From positions 16,643 to 80,642 of the forward strand of contig NZ_JACLAX010000016.1 of NCBI RefSeq assembly GCF_014230355.1: 64,000 nt of DNA, written 5' to 3'. The position numbers and the translations under genes were made by a program. Of the stretch, positions 37,416 through 48,436 are shown in pieces. The stretch is from Novosphingobium piscinae. Its GTDB lineage: Bacteria; Pseudomonadota; Alphaproteobacteria; Sphingomonadales; Sphingomonadaceae. Within the stretch, counting starts at the first letter, position 1. Every line of letters begins with the position of its first letter. The notes below the pieces were generated by a model, which saw only the letters and a program-made list of their open reading frames with translations, searched no databases and was not told the DNA's origin.

Positions 37416-38482
37416 CCGTTGATCCGGCCGGCGCCCCCCGCCGCGTCGCGCTCGCGCTCGATGCGCTGCGCCACGGCTGGGCCGTGCTGGTCGACGGGAC
37501 GCTCGCCCTGCTGCCGGCCGAGACCGGCTTCGGTCCCGGAGCGACCGCGCCGCACATGCTGATCTCGGCCGCGCGGGCGGTGACGCTCAAGCTGGCCAAC
37601 CAGCGCGAGGCCGCCGTGCCCGAGGCGCCGGTGCTGATCCGTGCGGCCGCGCCGTTCGACCTGGCCGAGGCCCGCGTCCTGGCCGATCCTGCGCTCGACC
37701 TGACCCATCCGTTCAAGGGTCCGTTCCGCGCCGAACCCTTGCCCGATCCGGTCGCGGCGGCGACCGCGATGGAGCTGGCCCGGCTGGCCGGGATCCTGCC
37801 GGCCTTCCTGGTCCTCGCCGCGGTGCCGGACGAGGTCCAGGCCGTGGGCACGGCCGACCTCGCGGCCTGGCGGGACACCGCACATCTCGTCATCGCCAGC
37901 CGCGCCCGGCTCCCGGTGGCGGCCTGCGAGGAGGCCGAGATCGTCGCCTTCCGTGCCCGCGACGATCTGCGCGAGCATGTCGCGCTGGTGATCGGCACCC
38001 AGCGCGGCGACCGCGCGCCGCTGGTGCGGCTCCATTCCGAATGCCTGACCGGCGATATCCTCGGCAGCCTCAAGTGCGATTGCGGGCCGCAGCTCCACGC
38101 CGCGCTGGCGGCGATGGCCGCCGAGGCGGCCGAGGGCGGCTGGGGCGTGCTGCTCTACCTGCGCCAGGAAGGGCGCGGGATTGGCCTGGTCAACAAGCTG
38201 CGCGCCTACCGGCTGCAGGACCTGGGTTTCGATACGGTCGATGCCAACAACCGGCTTGGCCTGCCCACCGAGGCGCGCGATTTTCCCGTGGCGGCGCGGA
38301 TGCTCGAGCTGCTCGGGGTCGCGGCGGTCCGGCTGATGACCAACAATCCCGCCAAGGTCGCGGCGCTCGAAGGCGTGGGGGTGACCGTGGCCGAGCGGGT
38401 GCCGCACCAGCTGCCCGCCAACCCCCACAACGCGCGCTATCTGGCCACCAAGCGCGACCGGACCGGCCACCTGCTGGGCTAG
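37412..38482 (+). CDS. ribA: GTP cyclohydrolase II with a degenerate RibB-like N-terminal domain
   Basis: 356 residues from TTG 37412, overlapping the xthA stop. The C-terminal half is a full GTP cyclohydrolase II, first step of riboflavin synthesis: zinc cysteines in HSECLTGDILGSLKCDCG and the active-site block LRQEGRGIGLVNKLRAY. The N-terminal 150 residues align by eye with DHBP synthase (ALDALRHGWAVLVDG ... LLPAETG), but the acidic DEDRENEGD metal-binding loop is missing, so that half should be inactive. A separate ribB must be elsewhere. Confidence 0.92.
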
Positions 38483-38504
38483 CCGGTCCGGCGCGCGGGC
38501 GGCG

Positions 38505-38798
38505 TCAGAACGCCGGCCAGAGCAGGCCGAGCAGCACGGCGCCAAGCGCCGCGGCAACCGCGAGGCCGCGCAACCAGTCGGCCAGGCGGAGCCGGTCGAG
38601 GTGATCGGCACGGAACTGGCAGTAGGCTGCGGTGACGTCCGGATTGCTGGCGATCAGCCCGACATCGAGCGCCGAGGCTTCGGTGGTGAAGTAGTTCGTC
38701 AGTTCGGCGAGGGCCGCCGGGTTCAGATGGGGATAGCGCGCCAGTGCGCGCTCGATGTCAGCCCGGCGCGCGGCGCGGGCAGCTTCGGATTCAGCCAT
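38505..38798 (-). CDS. Hypothetical tail-anchored membrane protein
   Basis: 97 residues. A charged helical N-terminal part (MAESEAARAARRADIERALA, then YPHLNPAALAELTNYFTTEA) is followed by LRLADWLRGLAVAAALGAVL, one C-terminal membrane segment ending at the C-terminus. No family recognised. It is convergent with ribA and upstream of nothing on its strand. Confidence 0.65.
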   Translation of the reverse strand: MAESEAARAARRADIERALARYPHLNPAALAELTNYFTTEASALDVGLIASNPDVTAAYCQFRADHLDRLRLADWLRGLAVAAALGAVLLGLLWPAF

Positions 38799-38836
38799 GG
38801 ATGGGCTCCTGATGCTTGCGGGGGAAACGGCAAGGA

Positions 38837-39199
38837 TCAGGCGTGGGGCGGGGCGCGGGGTCCGGCTGAGGGGGGCAGATAGGGGAAGGGCGGAGGGCCG
38901 GTCGAACGCGGCCGCATCCAGGGCTGGGGCTGCCGGGCGGCCGCCTCGCGGGCCAGCGGCCGGGGCATCGCATAGGGCCGCGGGGGCAGCGGCATGGCCA
39001 GTCCGGGCTGCGCCTCGGCCTGCTGCGCTCGGGCCAGCGCCACGTCGACTGTCGCGGCACTGAACGCCGATCCGCGCTGCGGCGTGAACGGCGCGCTCAC
39101 CGGCGCGAGCGCCTGCAGGCAGGCCGCGGCGAGCAGCAGCAGCGCCAGCCCTGCGAACAGGCGGCGGCGCAGCGCGCAGGGGACGGCGGGCAGGCTCAT
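38837..39199 (-). CDS. Hypothetical secreted/membrane-anchored Pro-rich protein
   Basis: 120 residues from ATG 39199 (MSLPAVPCALRRRLFAG). One hydrophobic segment (LFAGLALLLLAAACLQALA) could be a signal or anchor. The rest is Pro/Ala/Arg-rich (PLPPRPYAMPRPLAREAAA, then PPPFPYLPPSAGPRAPPHA). No recognised domain. In such GC-rich DNA a low-complexity frame of this length could be spurious, but the hydrophobic N-terminus and the tandem arrangement with its neighbours favour a gene. Confidence 0.5.
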   Translation of the reverse strand: MSLPAVPCALRRRLFAGLALLLLAAACLQALAPVSAPFTPQRGSAFSAATVDVALARAQQAEAQPGLAMPLPPRPYAMPRPLAREAAARQPQPWMRPRSTGPPPFPYLPPSAGPRAPPHA

Positions 39200-39251
39200 G
39201 CCCCGCCGCCTATCGCCGGGGGGATGCGCTGGCAAGTCGCGGCGCGGTGGG

Positions 39252-39461
39252 TCAGTCGGTGCCGGTGTCCTGGGGCGGCCGGCCGCGGCGCGGCGGTGCG
39301 GTGCGTCCCGGATGGATCCCGCGCCGCCCGAGCGCCTCGCGCAGCAGCACCTCGACCTGCGCGTTGACCGAGCGCAGCTCGGCCGCGGCGAGTCGTTCGA
39401 GCGCGGCGTGGAGTGCCGGATCGAGCCGCAGCGGGAAGGACTTGCGGGCAGGGCCGGTCAT
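39252..39461 (-). CDS. Ribbon-helix-helix (Arc/HicB-like) DNA-binding protein
   Basis: 69 residues. [19 protein letters not shown] gives the DNA-contacting strand and first helix, [18 protein letters not shown] the second helix, and a basic disordered tail follows. The gene lies 18 bp behind the SPFH gene, and small Arc-type proteins are commonly found beside this kind of SPFH gene. It is the likely regulator of the pair through the palindrome upstream of SPFH (inference). Confidence 0.82.
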   Translation of the reverse strand: MTGPARKSFPLRLDPALHAALERLAAAELRSVNAQVEVLLREALGRRGIHPGRTAPPRRGRPPQDTGTD

Positions 39462-39479
39462 GCGCGGGCGCGGCCGGGC

Positions 39480-40403
39480 CTACTGGTACAGGGTGCCCGT
39501 GTTGAGCACCGGCTGCGCCTCGCGCTCGCCGCACAGCACCACCATCAGGTTGGACACCATGGTCGCCCGCCGCTCGGGGTCGAGTTCGACCACGTTCTTC
39601 TCGGACAGCTGGTTGAGCGCCATCTCGACCATGCTGACCGCACCTTCGACCAGCTTCTTGCGCGCGCTGATCACCGCCTCGGCCTGCTGGCGGCGGAGCA
39701 TGGCGCCGGCAATCTCGGGGGCATAGGCCAGGTGGGTCAGGCCACAGTCATCGACCGTGATCCCCGCCACGGCGAGACGCTGGTTGAGCTCGTCGCGCAG
39801 CTCGGCCCCGACCTGCTCATGGCTGCCGCGCAGGGTGACCTCGTGGTGCTCGATATCGTCATAGGGATAGCGCGAGCCGATCGATCGCACCGCGGATTCG
39901 ATCTGGACGACCACGAAGGCCTTGTAGTCGTCGACGTCGAACAGCGCCTGGGCCGTGTCGGCCACGCGCCACACGACGTTGCTGGCGATCTCGATCGGGT
40001 TGCCTCGCAGGTCGTTCACCTTGAGCTTTTCCGAGACCATGTTGTTGGCCCGCACCGAGATCCGGGTCTTGCCCATCCACGGCCAGACCCAGCGCAGCCC
40101 GGCATTGCGGTCGGTGCCGCGATAGGATCCGAACAGGGTGATCGCTGCCGCCTGGTTGGGCTGGATCATGTAGAAACCCTTAGCGATCACGATCAAGGCC
40201 AGCGGCATCAGCACGATCGAGCCAAGGAAACCGGGCACTGCGTCGTCTCCGGGCGCGGCGGTGCCGAAGGTGGTGATGCGCAGCACCAGCAGGAAGGCCA
40301 GGGCCAGGAAGATCACCAGCATGAGATAGCCGCTGGTGCTCCAGGCCACCCGCTCGCGGGTCGAGGCCATCGGATCACCGGACAGGACTTGGTCGCCAGA
40401 CAT
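39480..40403 (-). CDS. SPFH/Band-7 (prohibitin-like) membrane protein
   Basis: 307 residues. Two N-terminal hydrophobic segments (about 25-45 and 62-78) precede an SPFH domain with GFYMIQPNQAAAITLFGSYR, VNDLRGNPIEIASNVVWRVA and VTLRGSHEQVGAELRDELNQ. It continues with a helical part, ISARKKLVEGAVSMVEMAL, that should oligomerise. SPFH proteins scaffold membrane microdomains; the particular role is unknown. It is co-directional with an Arc-type regulator and preceded by an AT-rich palindrome. Confidence 0.9.
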   Translation of the reverse strand: MSGDQVLSGDPMASTRERVAWSTSGYLMLVIFLALAFLLVLRITTFGTAAPGDDAVPGFLGSIVLMPLALIVIAKGFYMIQPNQAAAITLFGSYRGTDRNAGLRWVWPWMGKTRISVRANNMVSEKLKVNDLRGNPIEIASNVVWRVADTAQALFDVDDYKAFVVVQIESAVRSIGSRYPYDDIEHHEVTLRGSHEQVGAELRDELNQRLAVAGITVDDCGLTHLAYAPEIAGAMLRRQQAEAVISARKKLVEGAVSMVEMALNQLSEKNVVELDPERRATMVSNLMVVLCGEREAQPVLNTGTLYQ

Positions 40404-40418
40404 CGCCGTTCTCGCTTT

Positions 40419-40436
40419 AAATATGATATCGTATTT
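40419..40436 (-). promoter_or_regulatory. Operator-like palindrome upstream of the SPFH gene
   Basis: AAATATGATATCGTATTT is a dyad of AAATA and TATTT around GATATC with one mismatched pair. It lies 16 bp before the SPFH ATG in an AT-rich island that would also contain the -10 region. It is the probable binding site of the adjacent ribbon-helix-helix protein (inference). The rest of the gap (40437-40733) shows nothing beyond the DUF465 ribosome site. Confidence 0.5.
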
Positions 40437-40733
40437 ATATCACCAGCGTCGGTATTCGGTCAATCGCAACAAAACATTACAGAACAGACGTCCGATATCC
40501 GACTGTGCTGGGCTATACCGTTGTGTACGGACCGGGCCCCTCTGGCGCGGCATCGTGACAACCGGTTCACCTCCCCCCGACCCCGGTTGCCATGGCCTGA
40601 ACAGGCAGATGCCACGTGATGTCGGACCGTATCGGATGCTGTCGATGCCGGACCATGGGCTTCCCCATCATACCCCTCCCCGGCATCGGCACATCCGATT
40701 GAAGCACGCCAGTTGCGAAGAGGAGCTAAACCC

Positions 40734-40910
40734 ATGTCCAGCTACGCCTACCGTCTGATGGAGCGTCACCAGCAGCTCGATGCCGAACTGCGCGAGGCGA
40801 TGGCCCAGCGCGCCGTCGATCCGACCCGGATCGTCCGGCTCAAGAAGCTCAAGCTGCTGATCAAGGACCGGCTCAGCCGGCTGATGCACGGCGCGGCGCA
40901 CCGCGTCTGA
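40734..40910 (+). CDS. DUF465 (YdcH-like) small protein
   Basis: 58 residues, MSSYAYRLMERHQQLDAELR then DPTRIVRLKKLKLLIKDRLS, the helical hairpin pattern of DUF465. AGGAG precedes ATG 40734; a TTG 7 codons upstream is less likely. Function unknown; such proteins are short, charged and cytoplasmic. Confidence 0.85.
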   Translation: MSSYAYRLMERHQQLDAELREAMAQRAVDPTRIVRLKKLKLLIKDRLSRLMHGAAHRV

Positions 40911-40964
40911 CGCGGTGGCCCGGCCGCGGCCGTCCGCCCGCCGGCTCCGGGCCGTGGACCAGGC

Positions 40965-42779
40965 TCAGAGCCGGCGGATGACGGCGAGGAAAGCCTCGCC
41001 ATAGGCGGCCAGCTTGCGGTCGCCCACGCCGCCGATCCGGCCCAGCTCCGTCAGGCTCTGTGGCCGGGTCGCGGCCATCTCGCGAAGCACCGAATCGTGG
41101 AACACCACATAGGGCGGTACCCCGGCCTCCTGGGCCAGTTCGCGCCGCAGCGCGCGCAACGCGTCGAACAGCGGATCGCCGACCGGGTTGGCGGCACTGC
41201 CGCTGGCATCCCGGCCCCGCCGCGTTTTTTCCCGGCGCGGCGGCACCACCACCAGCACCGCATCGTCGCCCCGCAGGATCGCCCGCGCATCCCCGCCCAG
41301 CATCAGTCCGCCGTGTTCGGTGGCGAGCAGCGCGCCGCGGGCCTGTAGCGCCCGCGCCAGCGGCCGGAGCAGCTGCGCCTCCTCGCCGGTCACGATCCCG
41401 AAGACCGACAGCTGGTCGTGCCCGCGCTCGAGCACCCGGGCATCGTTCGCGCCGGTCAGCACCTTCTCGATATGGCCGAGGCCATAGGACTGGCCGGTGC
41501 GGTAGATCGCCGAAAGCAGCTTGCGCGCCGTCTCGGTCGCGTCGACCACGCCCGGCGCCTCCAGACAGTTGTCGCAGTTGCCGCAGCCCTGCGGCGGGTC
41601 CTCGCCGAAATGGCGCAGCAGGATCGCGCGGCGGCAGCCGGCGGTCTCGACCAGGCTGGCCAGGGCATCAAGCCGCTGCCGCTCGCCCGCCTGCCGCTGC
41701 GGCTCCACCTCGCCCAGACGCTGGCGGGCGCGGGCGAAATCGTCGGCGCCCCACAGCATCACCGCGACCGACGGATCGCCGTCGCGCCCGGCGCGGCCGG
41801 TTTCCTGGTAATAGGCCTCGATCGACTTCGGCAGCCCGGCATGGGCGACGAAGCGCACGTCGGGTTTGTCGATGCCCATGCCGAAGGCGATCGTCGCCAC
41901 CATCACCATGTCCTCGCTCGCGACGAAGGCGGCCTGGTTGGCAGCGCGGACCTCGGGCGGCAGGCCGGCGTGGTAGGCCAGGACCGGCCGGCCGGTGCCG
42001 GCCAGGGCCTCGGCCAGCCGCTCGACCTGGCTGCGGGTCTGGGCATAGACGATCCCCGGCCCGGGATTCTCGCCCAGCAGGCGGGTCAGCTGGCGCACCG
42101 GCTGGTCGCGCGGCTGGATCCTGTAGCGGATGTTCGGGCGGTCGAACCCGGCAACGATCAGGCCTTCCTCGGGGATGCCGAGCTGGGCGAGGATGTCGGC
42201 GCGGGTGTGGGCGTCGGCGGTGGCGGTCAGGGCCAGTCGCGGCACCGCGGGAAACTCGTCGAACAGCGGGCGCAGCAGCCGGTAATCAGGGCGGAAGTCG
42301 TGGCCCCATTCGGATACGCAGTGTGCCTCGTCGATGGCGAACAGCGTCAGCGGGGCGCGGCGCAGCAGCTCGCGGAAATGCGGCTGGCTGGCGCGCTCCG
42401 GGGCGACGTAGAGCAGGTCGAGCGCGCCGGCGCGGAACCGCTCGATGGTCTGTTCGCGGTCAAGGTCGGCGCTGGTCAGCGCCGCCGCGCGGATCCCGTT
42501 GGCCTCGGCCGAGCGCAACTGGTCGTGCATCAGCGCGATGAGCGGCGAGATCACCACGCAGGTGCCTTCGCGCAACACGGCCGGGAGCTGGTAGGTCAGC
42601 GACTTGCCGGCCCCGGTCGGCATGACCGCCAGGGTCGAGCGGTCCGCCATGATCCGGCGCACCACCTGTTCCTGTACCCCGCGGAACGCGTTGAACCCGA
42701 AGGTCGCGTGCAGCGCTTCGTGCAGGACACTGTCGGCGGGGGGCGCCGTCGGGGGCGGACTCGGAGGCAGGGCAGGCAC
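40965..42779 (-). CDS. recQ: ATP-dependent DNA helicase RecQ
   Basis: 604 residues, full length. A 3'-5' helicase of recombination and repair. Walker A is MPTGAGKSLTYQLPA, motif II DEAHCVSEWGHDFRPDY, motif VI QETGRAGRDGDPS. The zinc site is CRRAILLRHFGEDPPQ followed by GCGNCDNC. The C-terminal HRDC domain runs from FDALRALRRELAQEAG to GVGDRKLAAYGEAFL. A Pro-rich stretch of about 15 residues precedes the helicase core. Confidence 0.96.
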   Translation of the reverse strand: MPALPPSPPPTAPPADSVLHEALHATFGFNAFRGVQEQVVRRIMADRSTLAVMPTGAGKSLTYQLPAVLREGTCVVISPLIALMHDQLRSAEANGIRAAALTSADLDREQTIERFRAGALDLLYVAPERASQPHFRELLRRAPLTLFAIDEAHCVSEWGHDFRPDYRLLRPLFDEFPAVPRLALTATADAHTRADILAQLGIPEEGLIVAGFDRPNIRYRIQPRDQPVRQLTRLLGENPGPGIVYAQTRSQVERLAEALAGTGRPVLAYHAGLPPEVRAANQAAFVASEDMVMVATIAFGMGIDKPDVRFVAHAGLPKSIEAYYQETGRAGRDGDPSVAVMLWGADDFARARQRLGEVEPQRQAGERQRLDALASLVETAGCRRAILLRHFGEDPPQGCGNCDNCLEAPGVVDATETARKLLSAIYRTGQSYGLGHIEKVLTGANDARVLERGHDQLSVFGIVTGEEAQLLRPLARALQARGALLATEHGGLMLGGDARAILRGDDAVLVVVPPRREKTRRGRDASGSAANPVGDPLFDALRALRRELAQEAGVPPYVVFHDSVLREMAATRPQSLTELGRIGGVGDRKLAAYGEAFLAVIRRL

Positions 42780-42815
42780 GCGCCGCCTATGGCAGATGCC
42801 TTGCCGGGAAGGAAT

Positions 42816-42855
42816 GCCCGGCGCGGAGAGCGGGGGGAAAGGCTCCGCGCCGGGC
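42816..42855 (-). terminator. Long GC hairpin upstream of recQ
   Basis: GCCCGGCGCGGAG (42816-42828) pairs perfectly with CTCCGCGCCGGGC (42843-42855). It follows the small gene at 42906-43160 on the minus strand and lacks a strong T-run, so it may be a weak terminator or an attenuating structure ahead of recQ. A second hairpin, GCCGCCCC/GGGGCGGC, lies beside it near 42862-42883. Confidence 0.45.
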
Positions 42856-42905
42856 TCCGTGCCGCCCCGGCAAGGGGGCGGCGGAGGGGTGGGACGGTTG
42901 GCGGC

Positions 42906-43160
42906 TCAGCGCAGCCGGTCGCGCGCCCGGCACTGATGGAACTGGGCTTCGACCCCGCCGCCAGTGGCCTCGGCCAGCACGCCCAGGGCCGCGTCGAGCC
43001 CGCGCTGGGCGAGGGCGGCAATCGCCGGCTCGGCCGGGGCGCCACGCTCGCTCGCCAGGGTCTTCAGCGCGCGCGCGATCTCCTGATACTCCACTTGTGA
43101 CAGCCGGGCCGATTTCCATTCCTCGCGGCGTTCGAAGGCACTGTTCAGTTCAAAGCTCAT
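42906..43160 (-). CDS. Hypothetical small helical protein
   Basis: 84 residues from ATG 43160 (MSFELNSAFERREEWKSARL) with GGAG about 9 nt upstream; a GTG four codons earlier would destroy that site. Mainly helical and charged, with SQVEYQEIARALKTLASERG and AALAQRGLDAALGVLAEATG. No signal, membrane segment or recognised family. Confidence 0.65.
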   Translation of the reverse strand: MSFELNSAFERREEWKSARLSQVEYQEIARALKTLASERGAPAEPAIAALAQRGLDAALGVLAEATGGGVEAQFHQCRARDRLR

Positions 43161-43272
43161 CCCGATCTCCACGCAGCGCTCGCTGACCGGGGCCAGACTA
43201 GGCGGCCGTGGTCGCGAGCGGATTAAGGCGAAAACCAGCAGTTTTGCGGAGGGACCGGCAAGACTTTGCCGC

Positions 43273-44487
43273 CTAGGGCCAGACGCCCGTGCCGCCCGTC
43301 AGCCGGTCGATCAGGCGCTCTTCCGGGGCGCTGAACGCGCTGCGCCGGCCGCGGTCGGCCGGGTCGACCGCCGTGGTGAAGTAAACGAGGCCGCGTCCGC
43401 TCAGCGGATCGAACCACAGGCCCGAGCGCAGGCCATAGGCATCGCCCGAATGGCCCAGCCGGGCGCGCCCGTCGCGGAACAGTCCGTCGTGGCAGCCCGG
43501 TCCGCCCTCGCCGAGTCGCTGGAGCGCCAGGCCATAGGCGCAGAACAGCCCGGTGGCCGTGCCATCCTCGTCGAGGCCGTTGCTGCCGTTCAGCCGCCAC
43601 TGCGGCGCGGGCAGCAGGGCAAGGCTCTGCGGCGAGAGGAAGCCGTCCCCGCCGCGCGCGAGCATGCGGCCGATTCGCGCCAGCCCGCGCATCGCGATGC
43701 GCAAGCCGCCCTGGGGCGAGAACAGCGCCCCGTTATCACCCGGGCGGTAGGGCGCCAGATCGCAGGCCGCCCCGTCCGCCAGGCCGACCGGACAGGGCCT
43801 CGCGCCGCGCAGGTCGTCGCGCGCGACCTCGCCGCCAGCGCGGTACAGCACCACGGCCCGGCGCACCGCCGCAGGGCTGCAGCCCGACCAGTTGAAGCAG
43901 GCATCGAGCCGCAGCGGGGCGAACACCAACCGCGTCATCAGGCGGTCGAACCGTTCGCCGGTGGCCCGCTCCATCACCGCCGCGATCACCGGGAAGTTGA
44001 GGTTGGTGTAGTGGAACCAGTCACTGCCGGGCGGATGGACCGGGTCCCACGCGCGCGGATCGGCCAGCCGGCTCCGCAGCGTCTCGCCCAGCGGTACCAG
44101 ATAGTCCGCGCCGTCGGTCAGGCTCGAGCGGTGCGACAGCAGCAGGCGCAGCGTGATCGGGCGATCGGGAAAGGCCGGGTTGCGCAGCGGCCAGCCGAGG
44201 TAGGCCGAGACGTCGCGATCCAGTTCGAGCTGCCCGGCCTCGACCAATCGCAGCACGCCCAGCGCGGTGATCAGCTTCGAAATGCTCGCCACGCGCACCG
44301 GATCGTCCGCGGTCACCCGGCGCCCGGTCGCCCGGTCGGCGAGGCCCTCGGCGAGCAGCGGGCGCACGCCATGACGGTCGAAGGCCACGGCCACGGTGGC
44401 CGGTACCGCGCTGGAGGCTGGCGCGTCCGGCGCGGCGCGGGCCGTGGCGGCGCAGAGCAGCAGCGCAAGGGACATCAGACAGCGCAT
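43273..44487 (-). CDS. Secreted serine hydrolase, beta-lactamase/D-Ala-D-Ala peptidase family
   Basis: 404 residues from ATG 44487, with a signal peptide (MRCLMSLALLLCAATARA). The penicillin-binding fold motifs are present: S68-I-S-K71 in VRVASISKLITALGVLRL, the Y-x-N type motif in HYTNLNFPVIAAVMERATGE, and GHSGDAYGLRSG as the third element. Such class-C-like enzymes hydrolyse D-amino peptides or esters in the periplasm; the substrate is not evident. The frame is open upstream into metH2 but that part is a shadow. Confidence 0.9.
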   Translation of the reverse strand: MRCLMSLALLLCAATARAAPDAPASSAVPATVAVAFDRHGVRPLLAEGLADRATGRRVTADDPVRVASISKLITALGVLRLVEAGQLELDRDVSAYLGWPLRNPAFPDRPITLRLLLSHRSSLTDGADYLVPLGETLRSRLADPRAWDPVHPPGSDWFHYTNLNFPVIAAVMERATGERFDRLMTRLVFAPLRLDACFNWSGCSPAAVRRAVVLYRAGGEVARDDLRGARPCPVGLADGAACDLAPYRPGDNGALFSPQGGLRIAMRGLARIGRMLARGGDGFLSPQSLALLPAPQWRLNGSNGLDEDGTATGLFCAYGLALQRLGEGGPGCHDGLFRDGRARLGHSGDAYGLRSGLWFDPLSGRGLVYFTTAVDPADRGRRSAFSAPEERLIDRLTGGTGVWP

Positions 44488-44537
44488 GGCCCGCAGCATA
44501 GCCGCTGGCGCGGCGGCGTCGAGCCCGGCGGGCGCGA

Positions 44538-47138
<2,601 letters not shown>

Positions 47139-47148
47139 AAGCAATGTT

Positions 47149-47215
47149 CCGTTCGTGTCGAGCGAAGTCGAGACACGTTGTGCGCCCGTGTCTCGACTTC
47201 GCTCGACACGAACGG
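47149..47215. repeat. 29-bp-arm perfect palindrome between the two metH genes
   Basis: The arm beginning CCGTTCGTGTCGAGCGAAG at 47149 (to 47177) is perfectly complementary to 47187-47215, with a 9-nt loop. It is a dispersed repeat type; a relative with CGTTCGTGTCGAG occurs at 52189. It sits exactly where a single-chain MetH would have its linker, and it is transcribed within the met operon. Confidence 0.88.
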
Positions 47216-47232
47216 GGTGGGAGTGGTTGGGA

Positions 47233-48300
47233 TCAGGCGGCCGCCATGATGAACGGCTCCAGCCCGGCAAGGCGCGTCACCGGCTCCAGCGCGGGGATCG
47301 TTCGCCCCGGCAGGCCCTGCACCGCTTTCGCCATGGCCGCGATATGCGCCGGGGTTGAGCCGCAGCAGCCGCCCAGCACGTTCACCTGCCCGGCCGCAGC
47401 CCATTCGTGGACCAGCCCGGCGGTGGTGTCGGGCAGCTCGTCATAGGCGCCCAGCTCGTTGGGCAGGCCGGCGTTGGGATAGACCATGATCGCGGTGTCG
47501 GCGATCTCGCTCAGCAGCTTGACGTGCGGGCGCAGCTGGGTCGCGCCGAACGAGCAGTTGAGCCCGATGGTCAGCGGCTTGGCATGGCGCACCGCGTGCC
47601 AGAAGGCCTCGACCGTGTGGCCCGAGAGGTTGCGCCCCGACAGGTCGGTGAGGGTCATCGAGAGCATGATCGGCACCTCGCGGCCCAGCGCCTGCTCGAG
47701 CTGCTTGACCGCCATGATGCCGGCCTTGGCATTGAGCGTGTCGAACACGGTCTCGATCAGGATGAAGTCGGCCCCGCCCTCGACCAGCGCCGCGGCCTGT
47801 TCGGAGTAGACCTCGACCAGGGTGTCCCAGTCGATCTCGCGGAAGCCCGGGTCATTGACGTCGGGGCTGAGCGAGAGGGTCTTGTTGGTCGGTCCGATCG
47901 CCCCGGCGACGAAGCGCGGGCGGCCGTCCGCCGCGGCGAACTCGTCCGCCACGCGGCGGGCCAGGCGGGCGCTTTCCACGTTGATCTCGCGCACCAGATG
48001 CTCGGCGGCATAGTCGGCCTGGCTGATCCGGTTGGCCGAGAAGGTGTTGGTCTCGGCAATGTCCGCCCCGGCCGCGAAGTAGGCGCGGTGGATCGCCTCG
48101 GGCACCTCGGGCTTGGTCAGCGCGAGGATGTCGTTGTTGCCCTTCTGGTCCTTGGCCAGACCCAGCGTGCCGGCATAGTCGGCCTCGGCCAGCTTCCAGC
48201 CCTGGATCTCGGTCCCGAAGGCGCCGTCCGTGATCAGGATGCGCTGCGCGGCTTCAGCCAGGAAGGCGGCGCGGGCGGCGCTGGGGGTAAAGGCGTTCAT
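47233..48300 (-). CDS. metH: Methionine synthase homocysteine-binding part (split MetH, N-terminal gene)
   Basis: 355 residues, one complete homocysteine S-methyltransferase domain. It has [20 protein letters not shown] at the start, the first zinc cysteine in [15 protein letters not shown] and the Cys-Cys zinc pair in [15 protein letters not shown]. In E. coli this is the first module of the 1227-residue MetH. Here it is a free protein, 94 bp ahead of the gene for the rest. Starts at ATG 48300 ([16 protein letters not shown]). Confidence 0.94.
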   Translation of the reverse strand: MNAFTPSAARAAFLAEAAQRILITDGAFGTEIQGWKLAEADYAGTLGLAKDQKGNNDILALTKPEVPEAIHRAYFAAGADIAETNTFSANRISQADYAAEHLVREINVESARLARRVADEFAAADGRPRFVAGAIGPTNKTLSLSPDVNDPGFREIDWDTLVEVYSEQAAALVEGGADFILIETVFDTLNAKAGIMAVKQLEQALGREVPIMLSMTLTDLSGRNLSGHTVEAFWHAVRHAKPLTIGLNCSFGATQLRPHVKLLSEIADTAIMVYPNAGLPNELGAYDELPDTTAGLVHEWAAAGQVNVLGGCCGSTPAHIAAMAKAVQGLPGRTIPALEPVTRLAGLEPFIMAAA

Positions 48301-48321
48301 CGGTTTGGTCCTTGTTCGTTA

Positions 48322-48420
48322 CCACCATCGTCACCCTGAACTTGTTTCAGGGTCCATTTCGCCTCCGGCACCATCCGTGCCTCAGGGCACGATGGATCCT
48401 GAACCAAGTTCAGGATGATG
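48322..48420. repeat. Dispersed imperfect inverted repeat in the metF-metH1 junction
   Basis: CATCGTCACCCTGAACTTG (from 48327) with TTTCAGGGTCCA pairs imperfectly with TGGATCCTGAACC-AAGTTCAGGATGATG (48394-48420). An inner part has CCATCCGTGC and GCACGATGG. It fills most of the 136-bp gap between metF and metH1. The CCCTGAACTTGTTTCAGGG type is a common dispersed element in this group of bacteria (from general knowledge). Confidence 0.75.
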
Positions 48421-48436
48421 CGTGAAGATAGGTCCT

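Noticed and set aside
39252..39461. The Arc/HicB-like protein as antitoxin of a toxin-antitoxin pair
   Set aside because: No toxin-sized partner gene is adjacent; the neighbour is an SPFH protein, so a regulator role is simpler.
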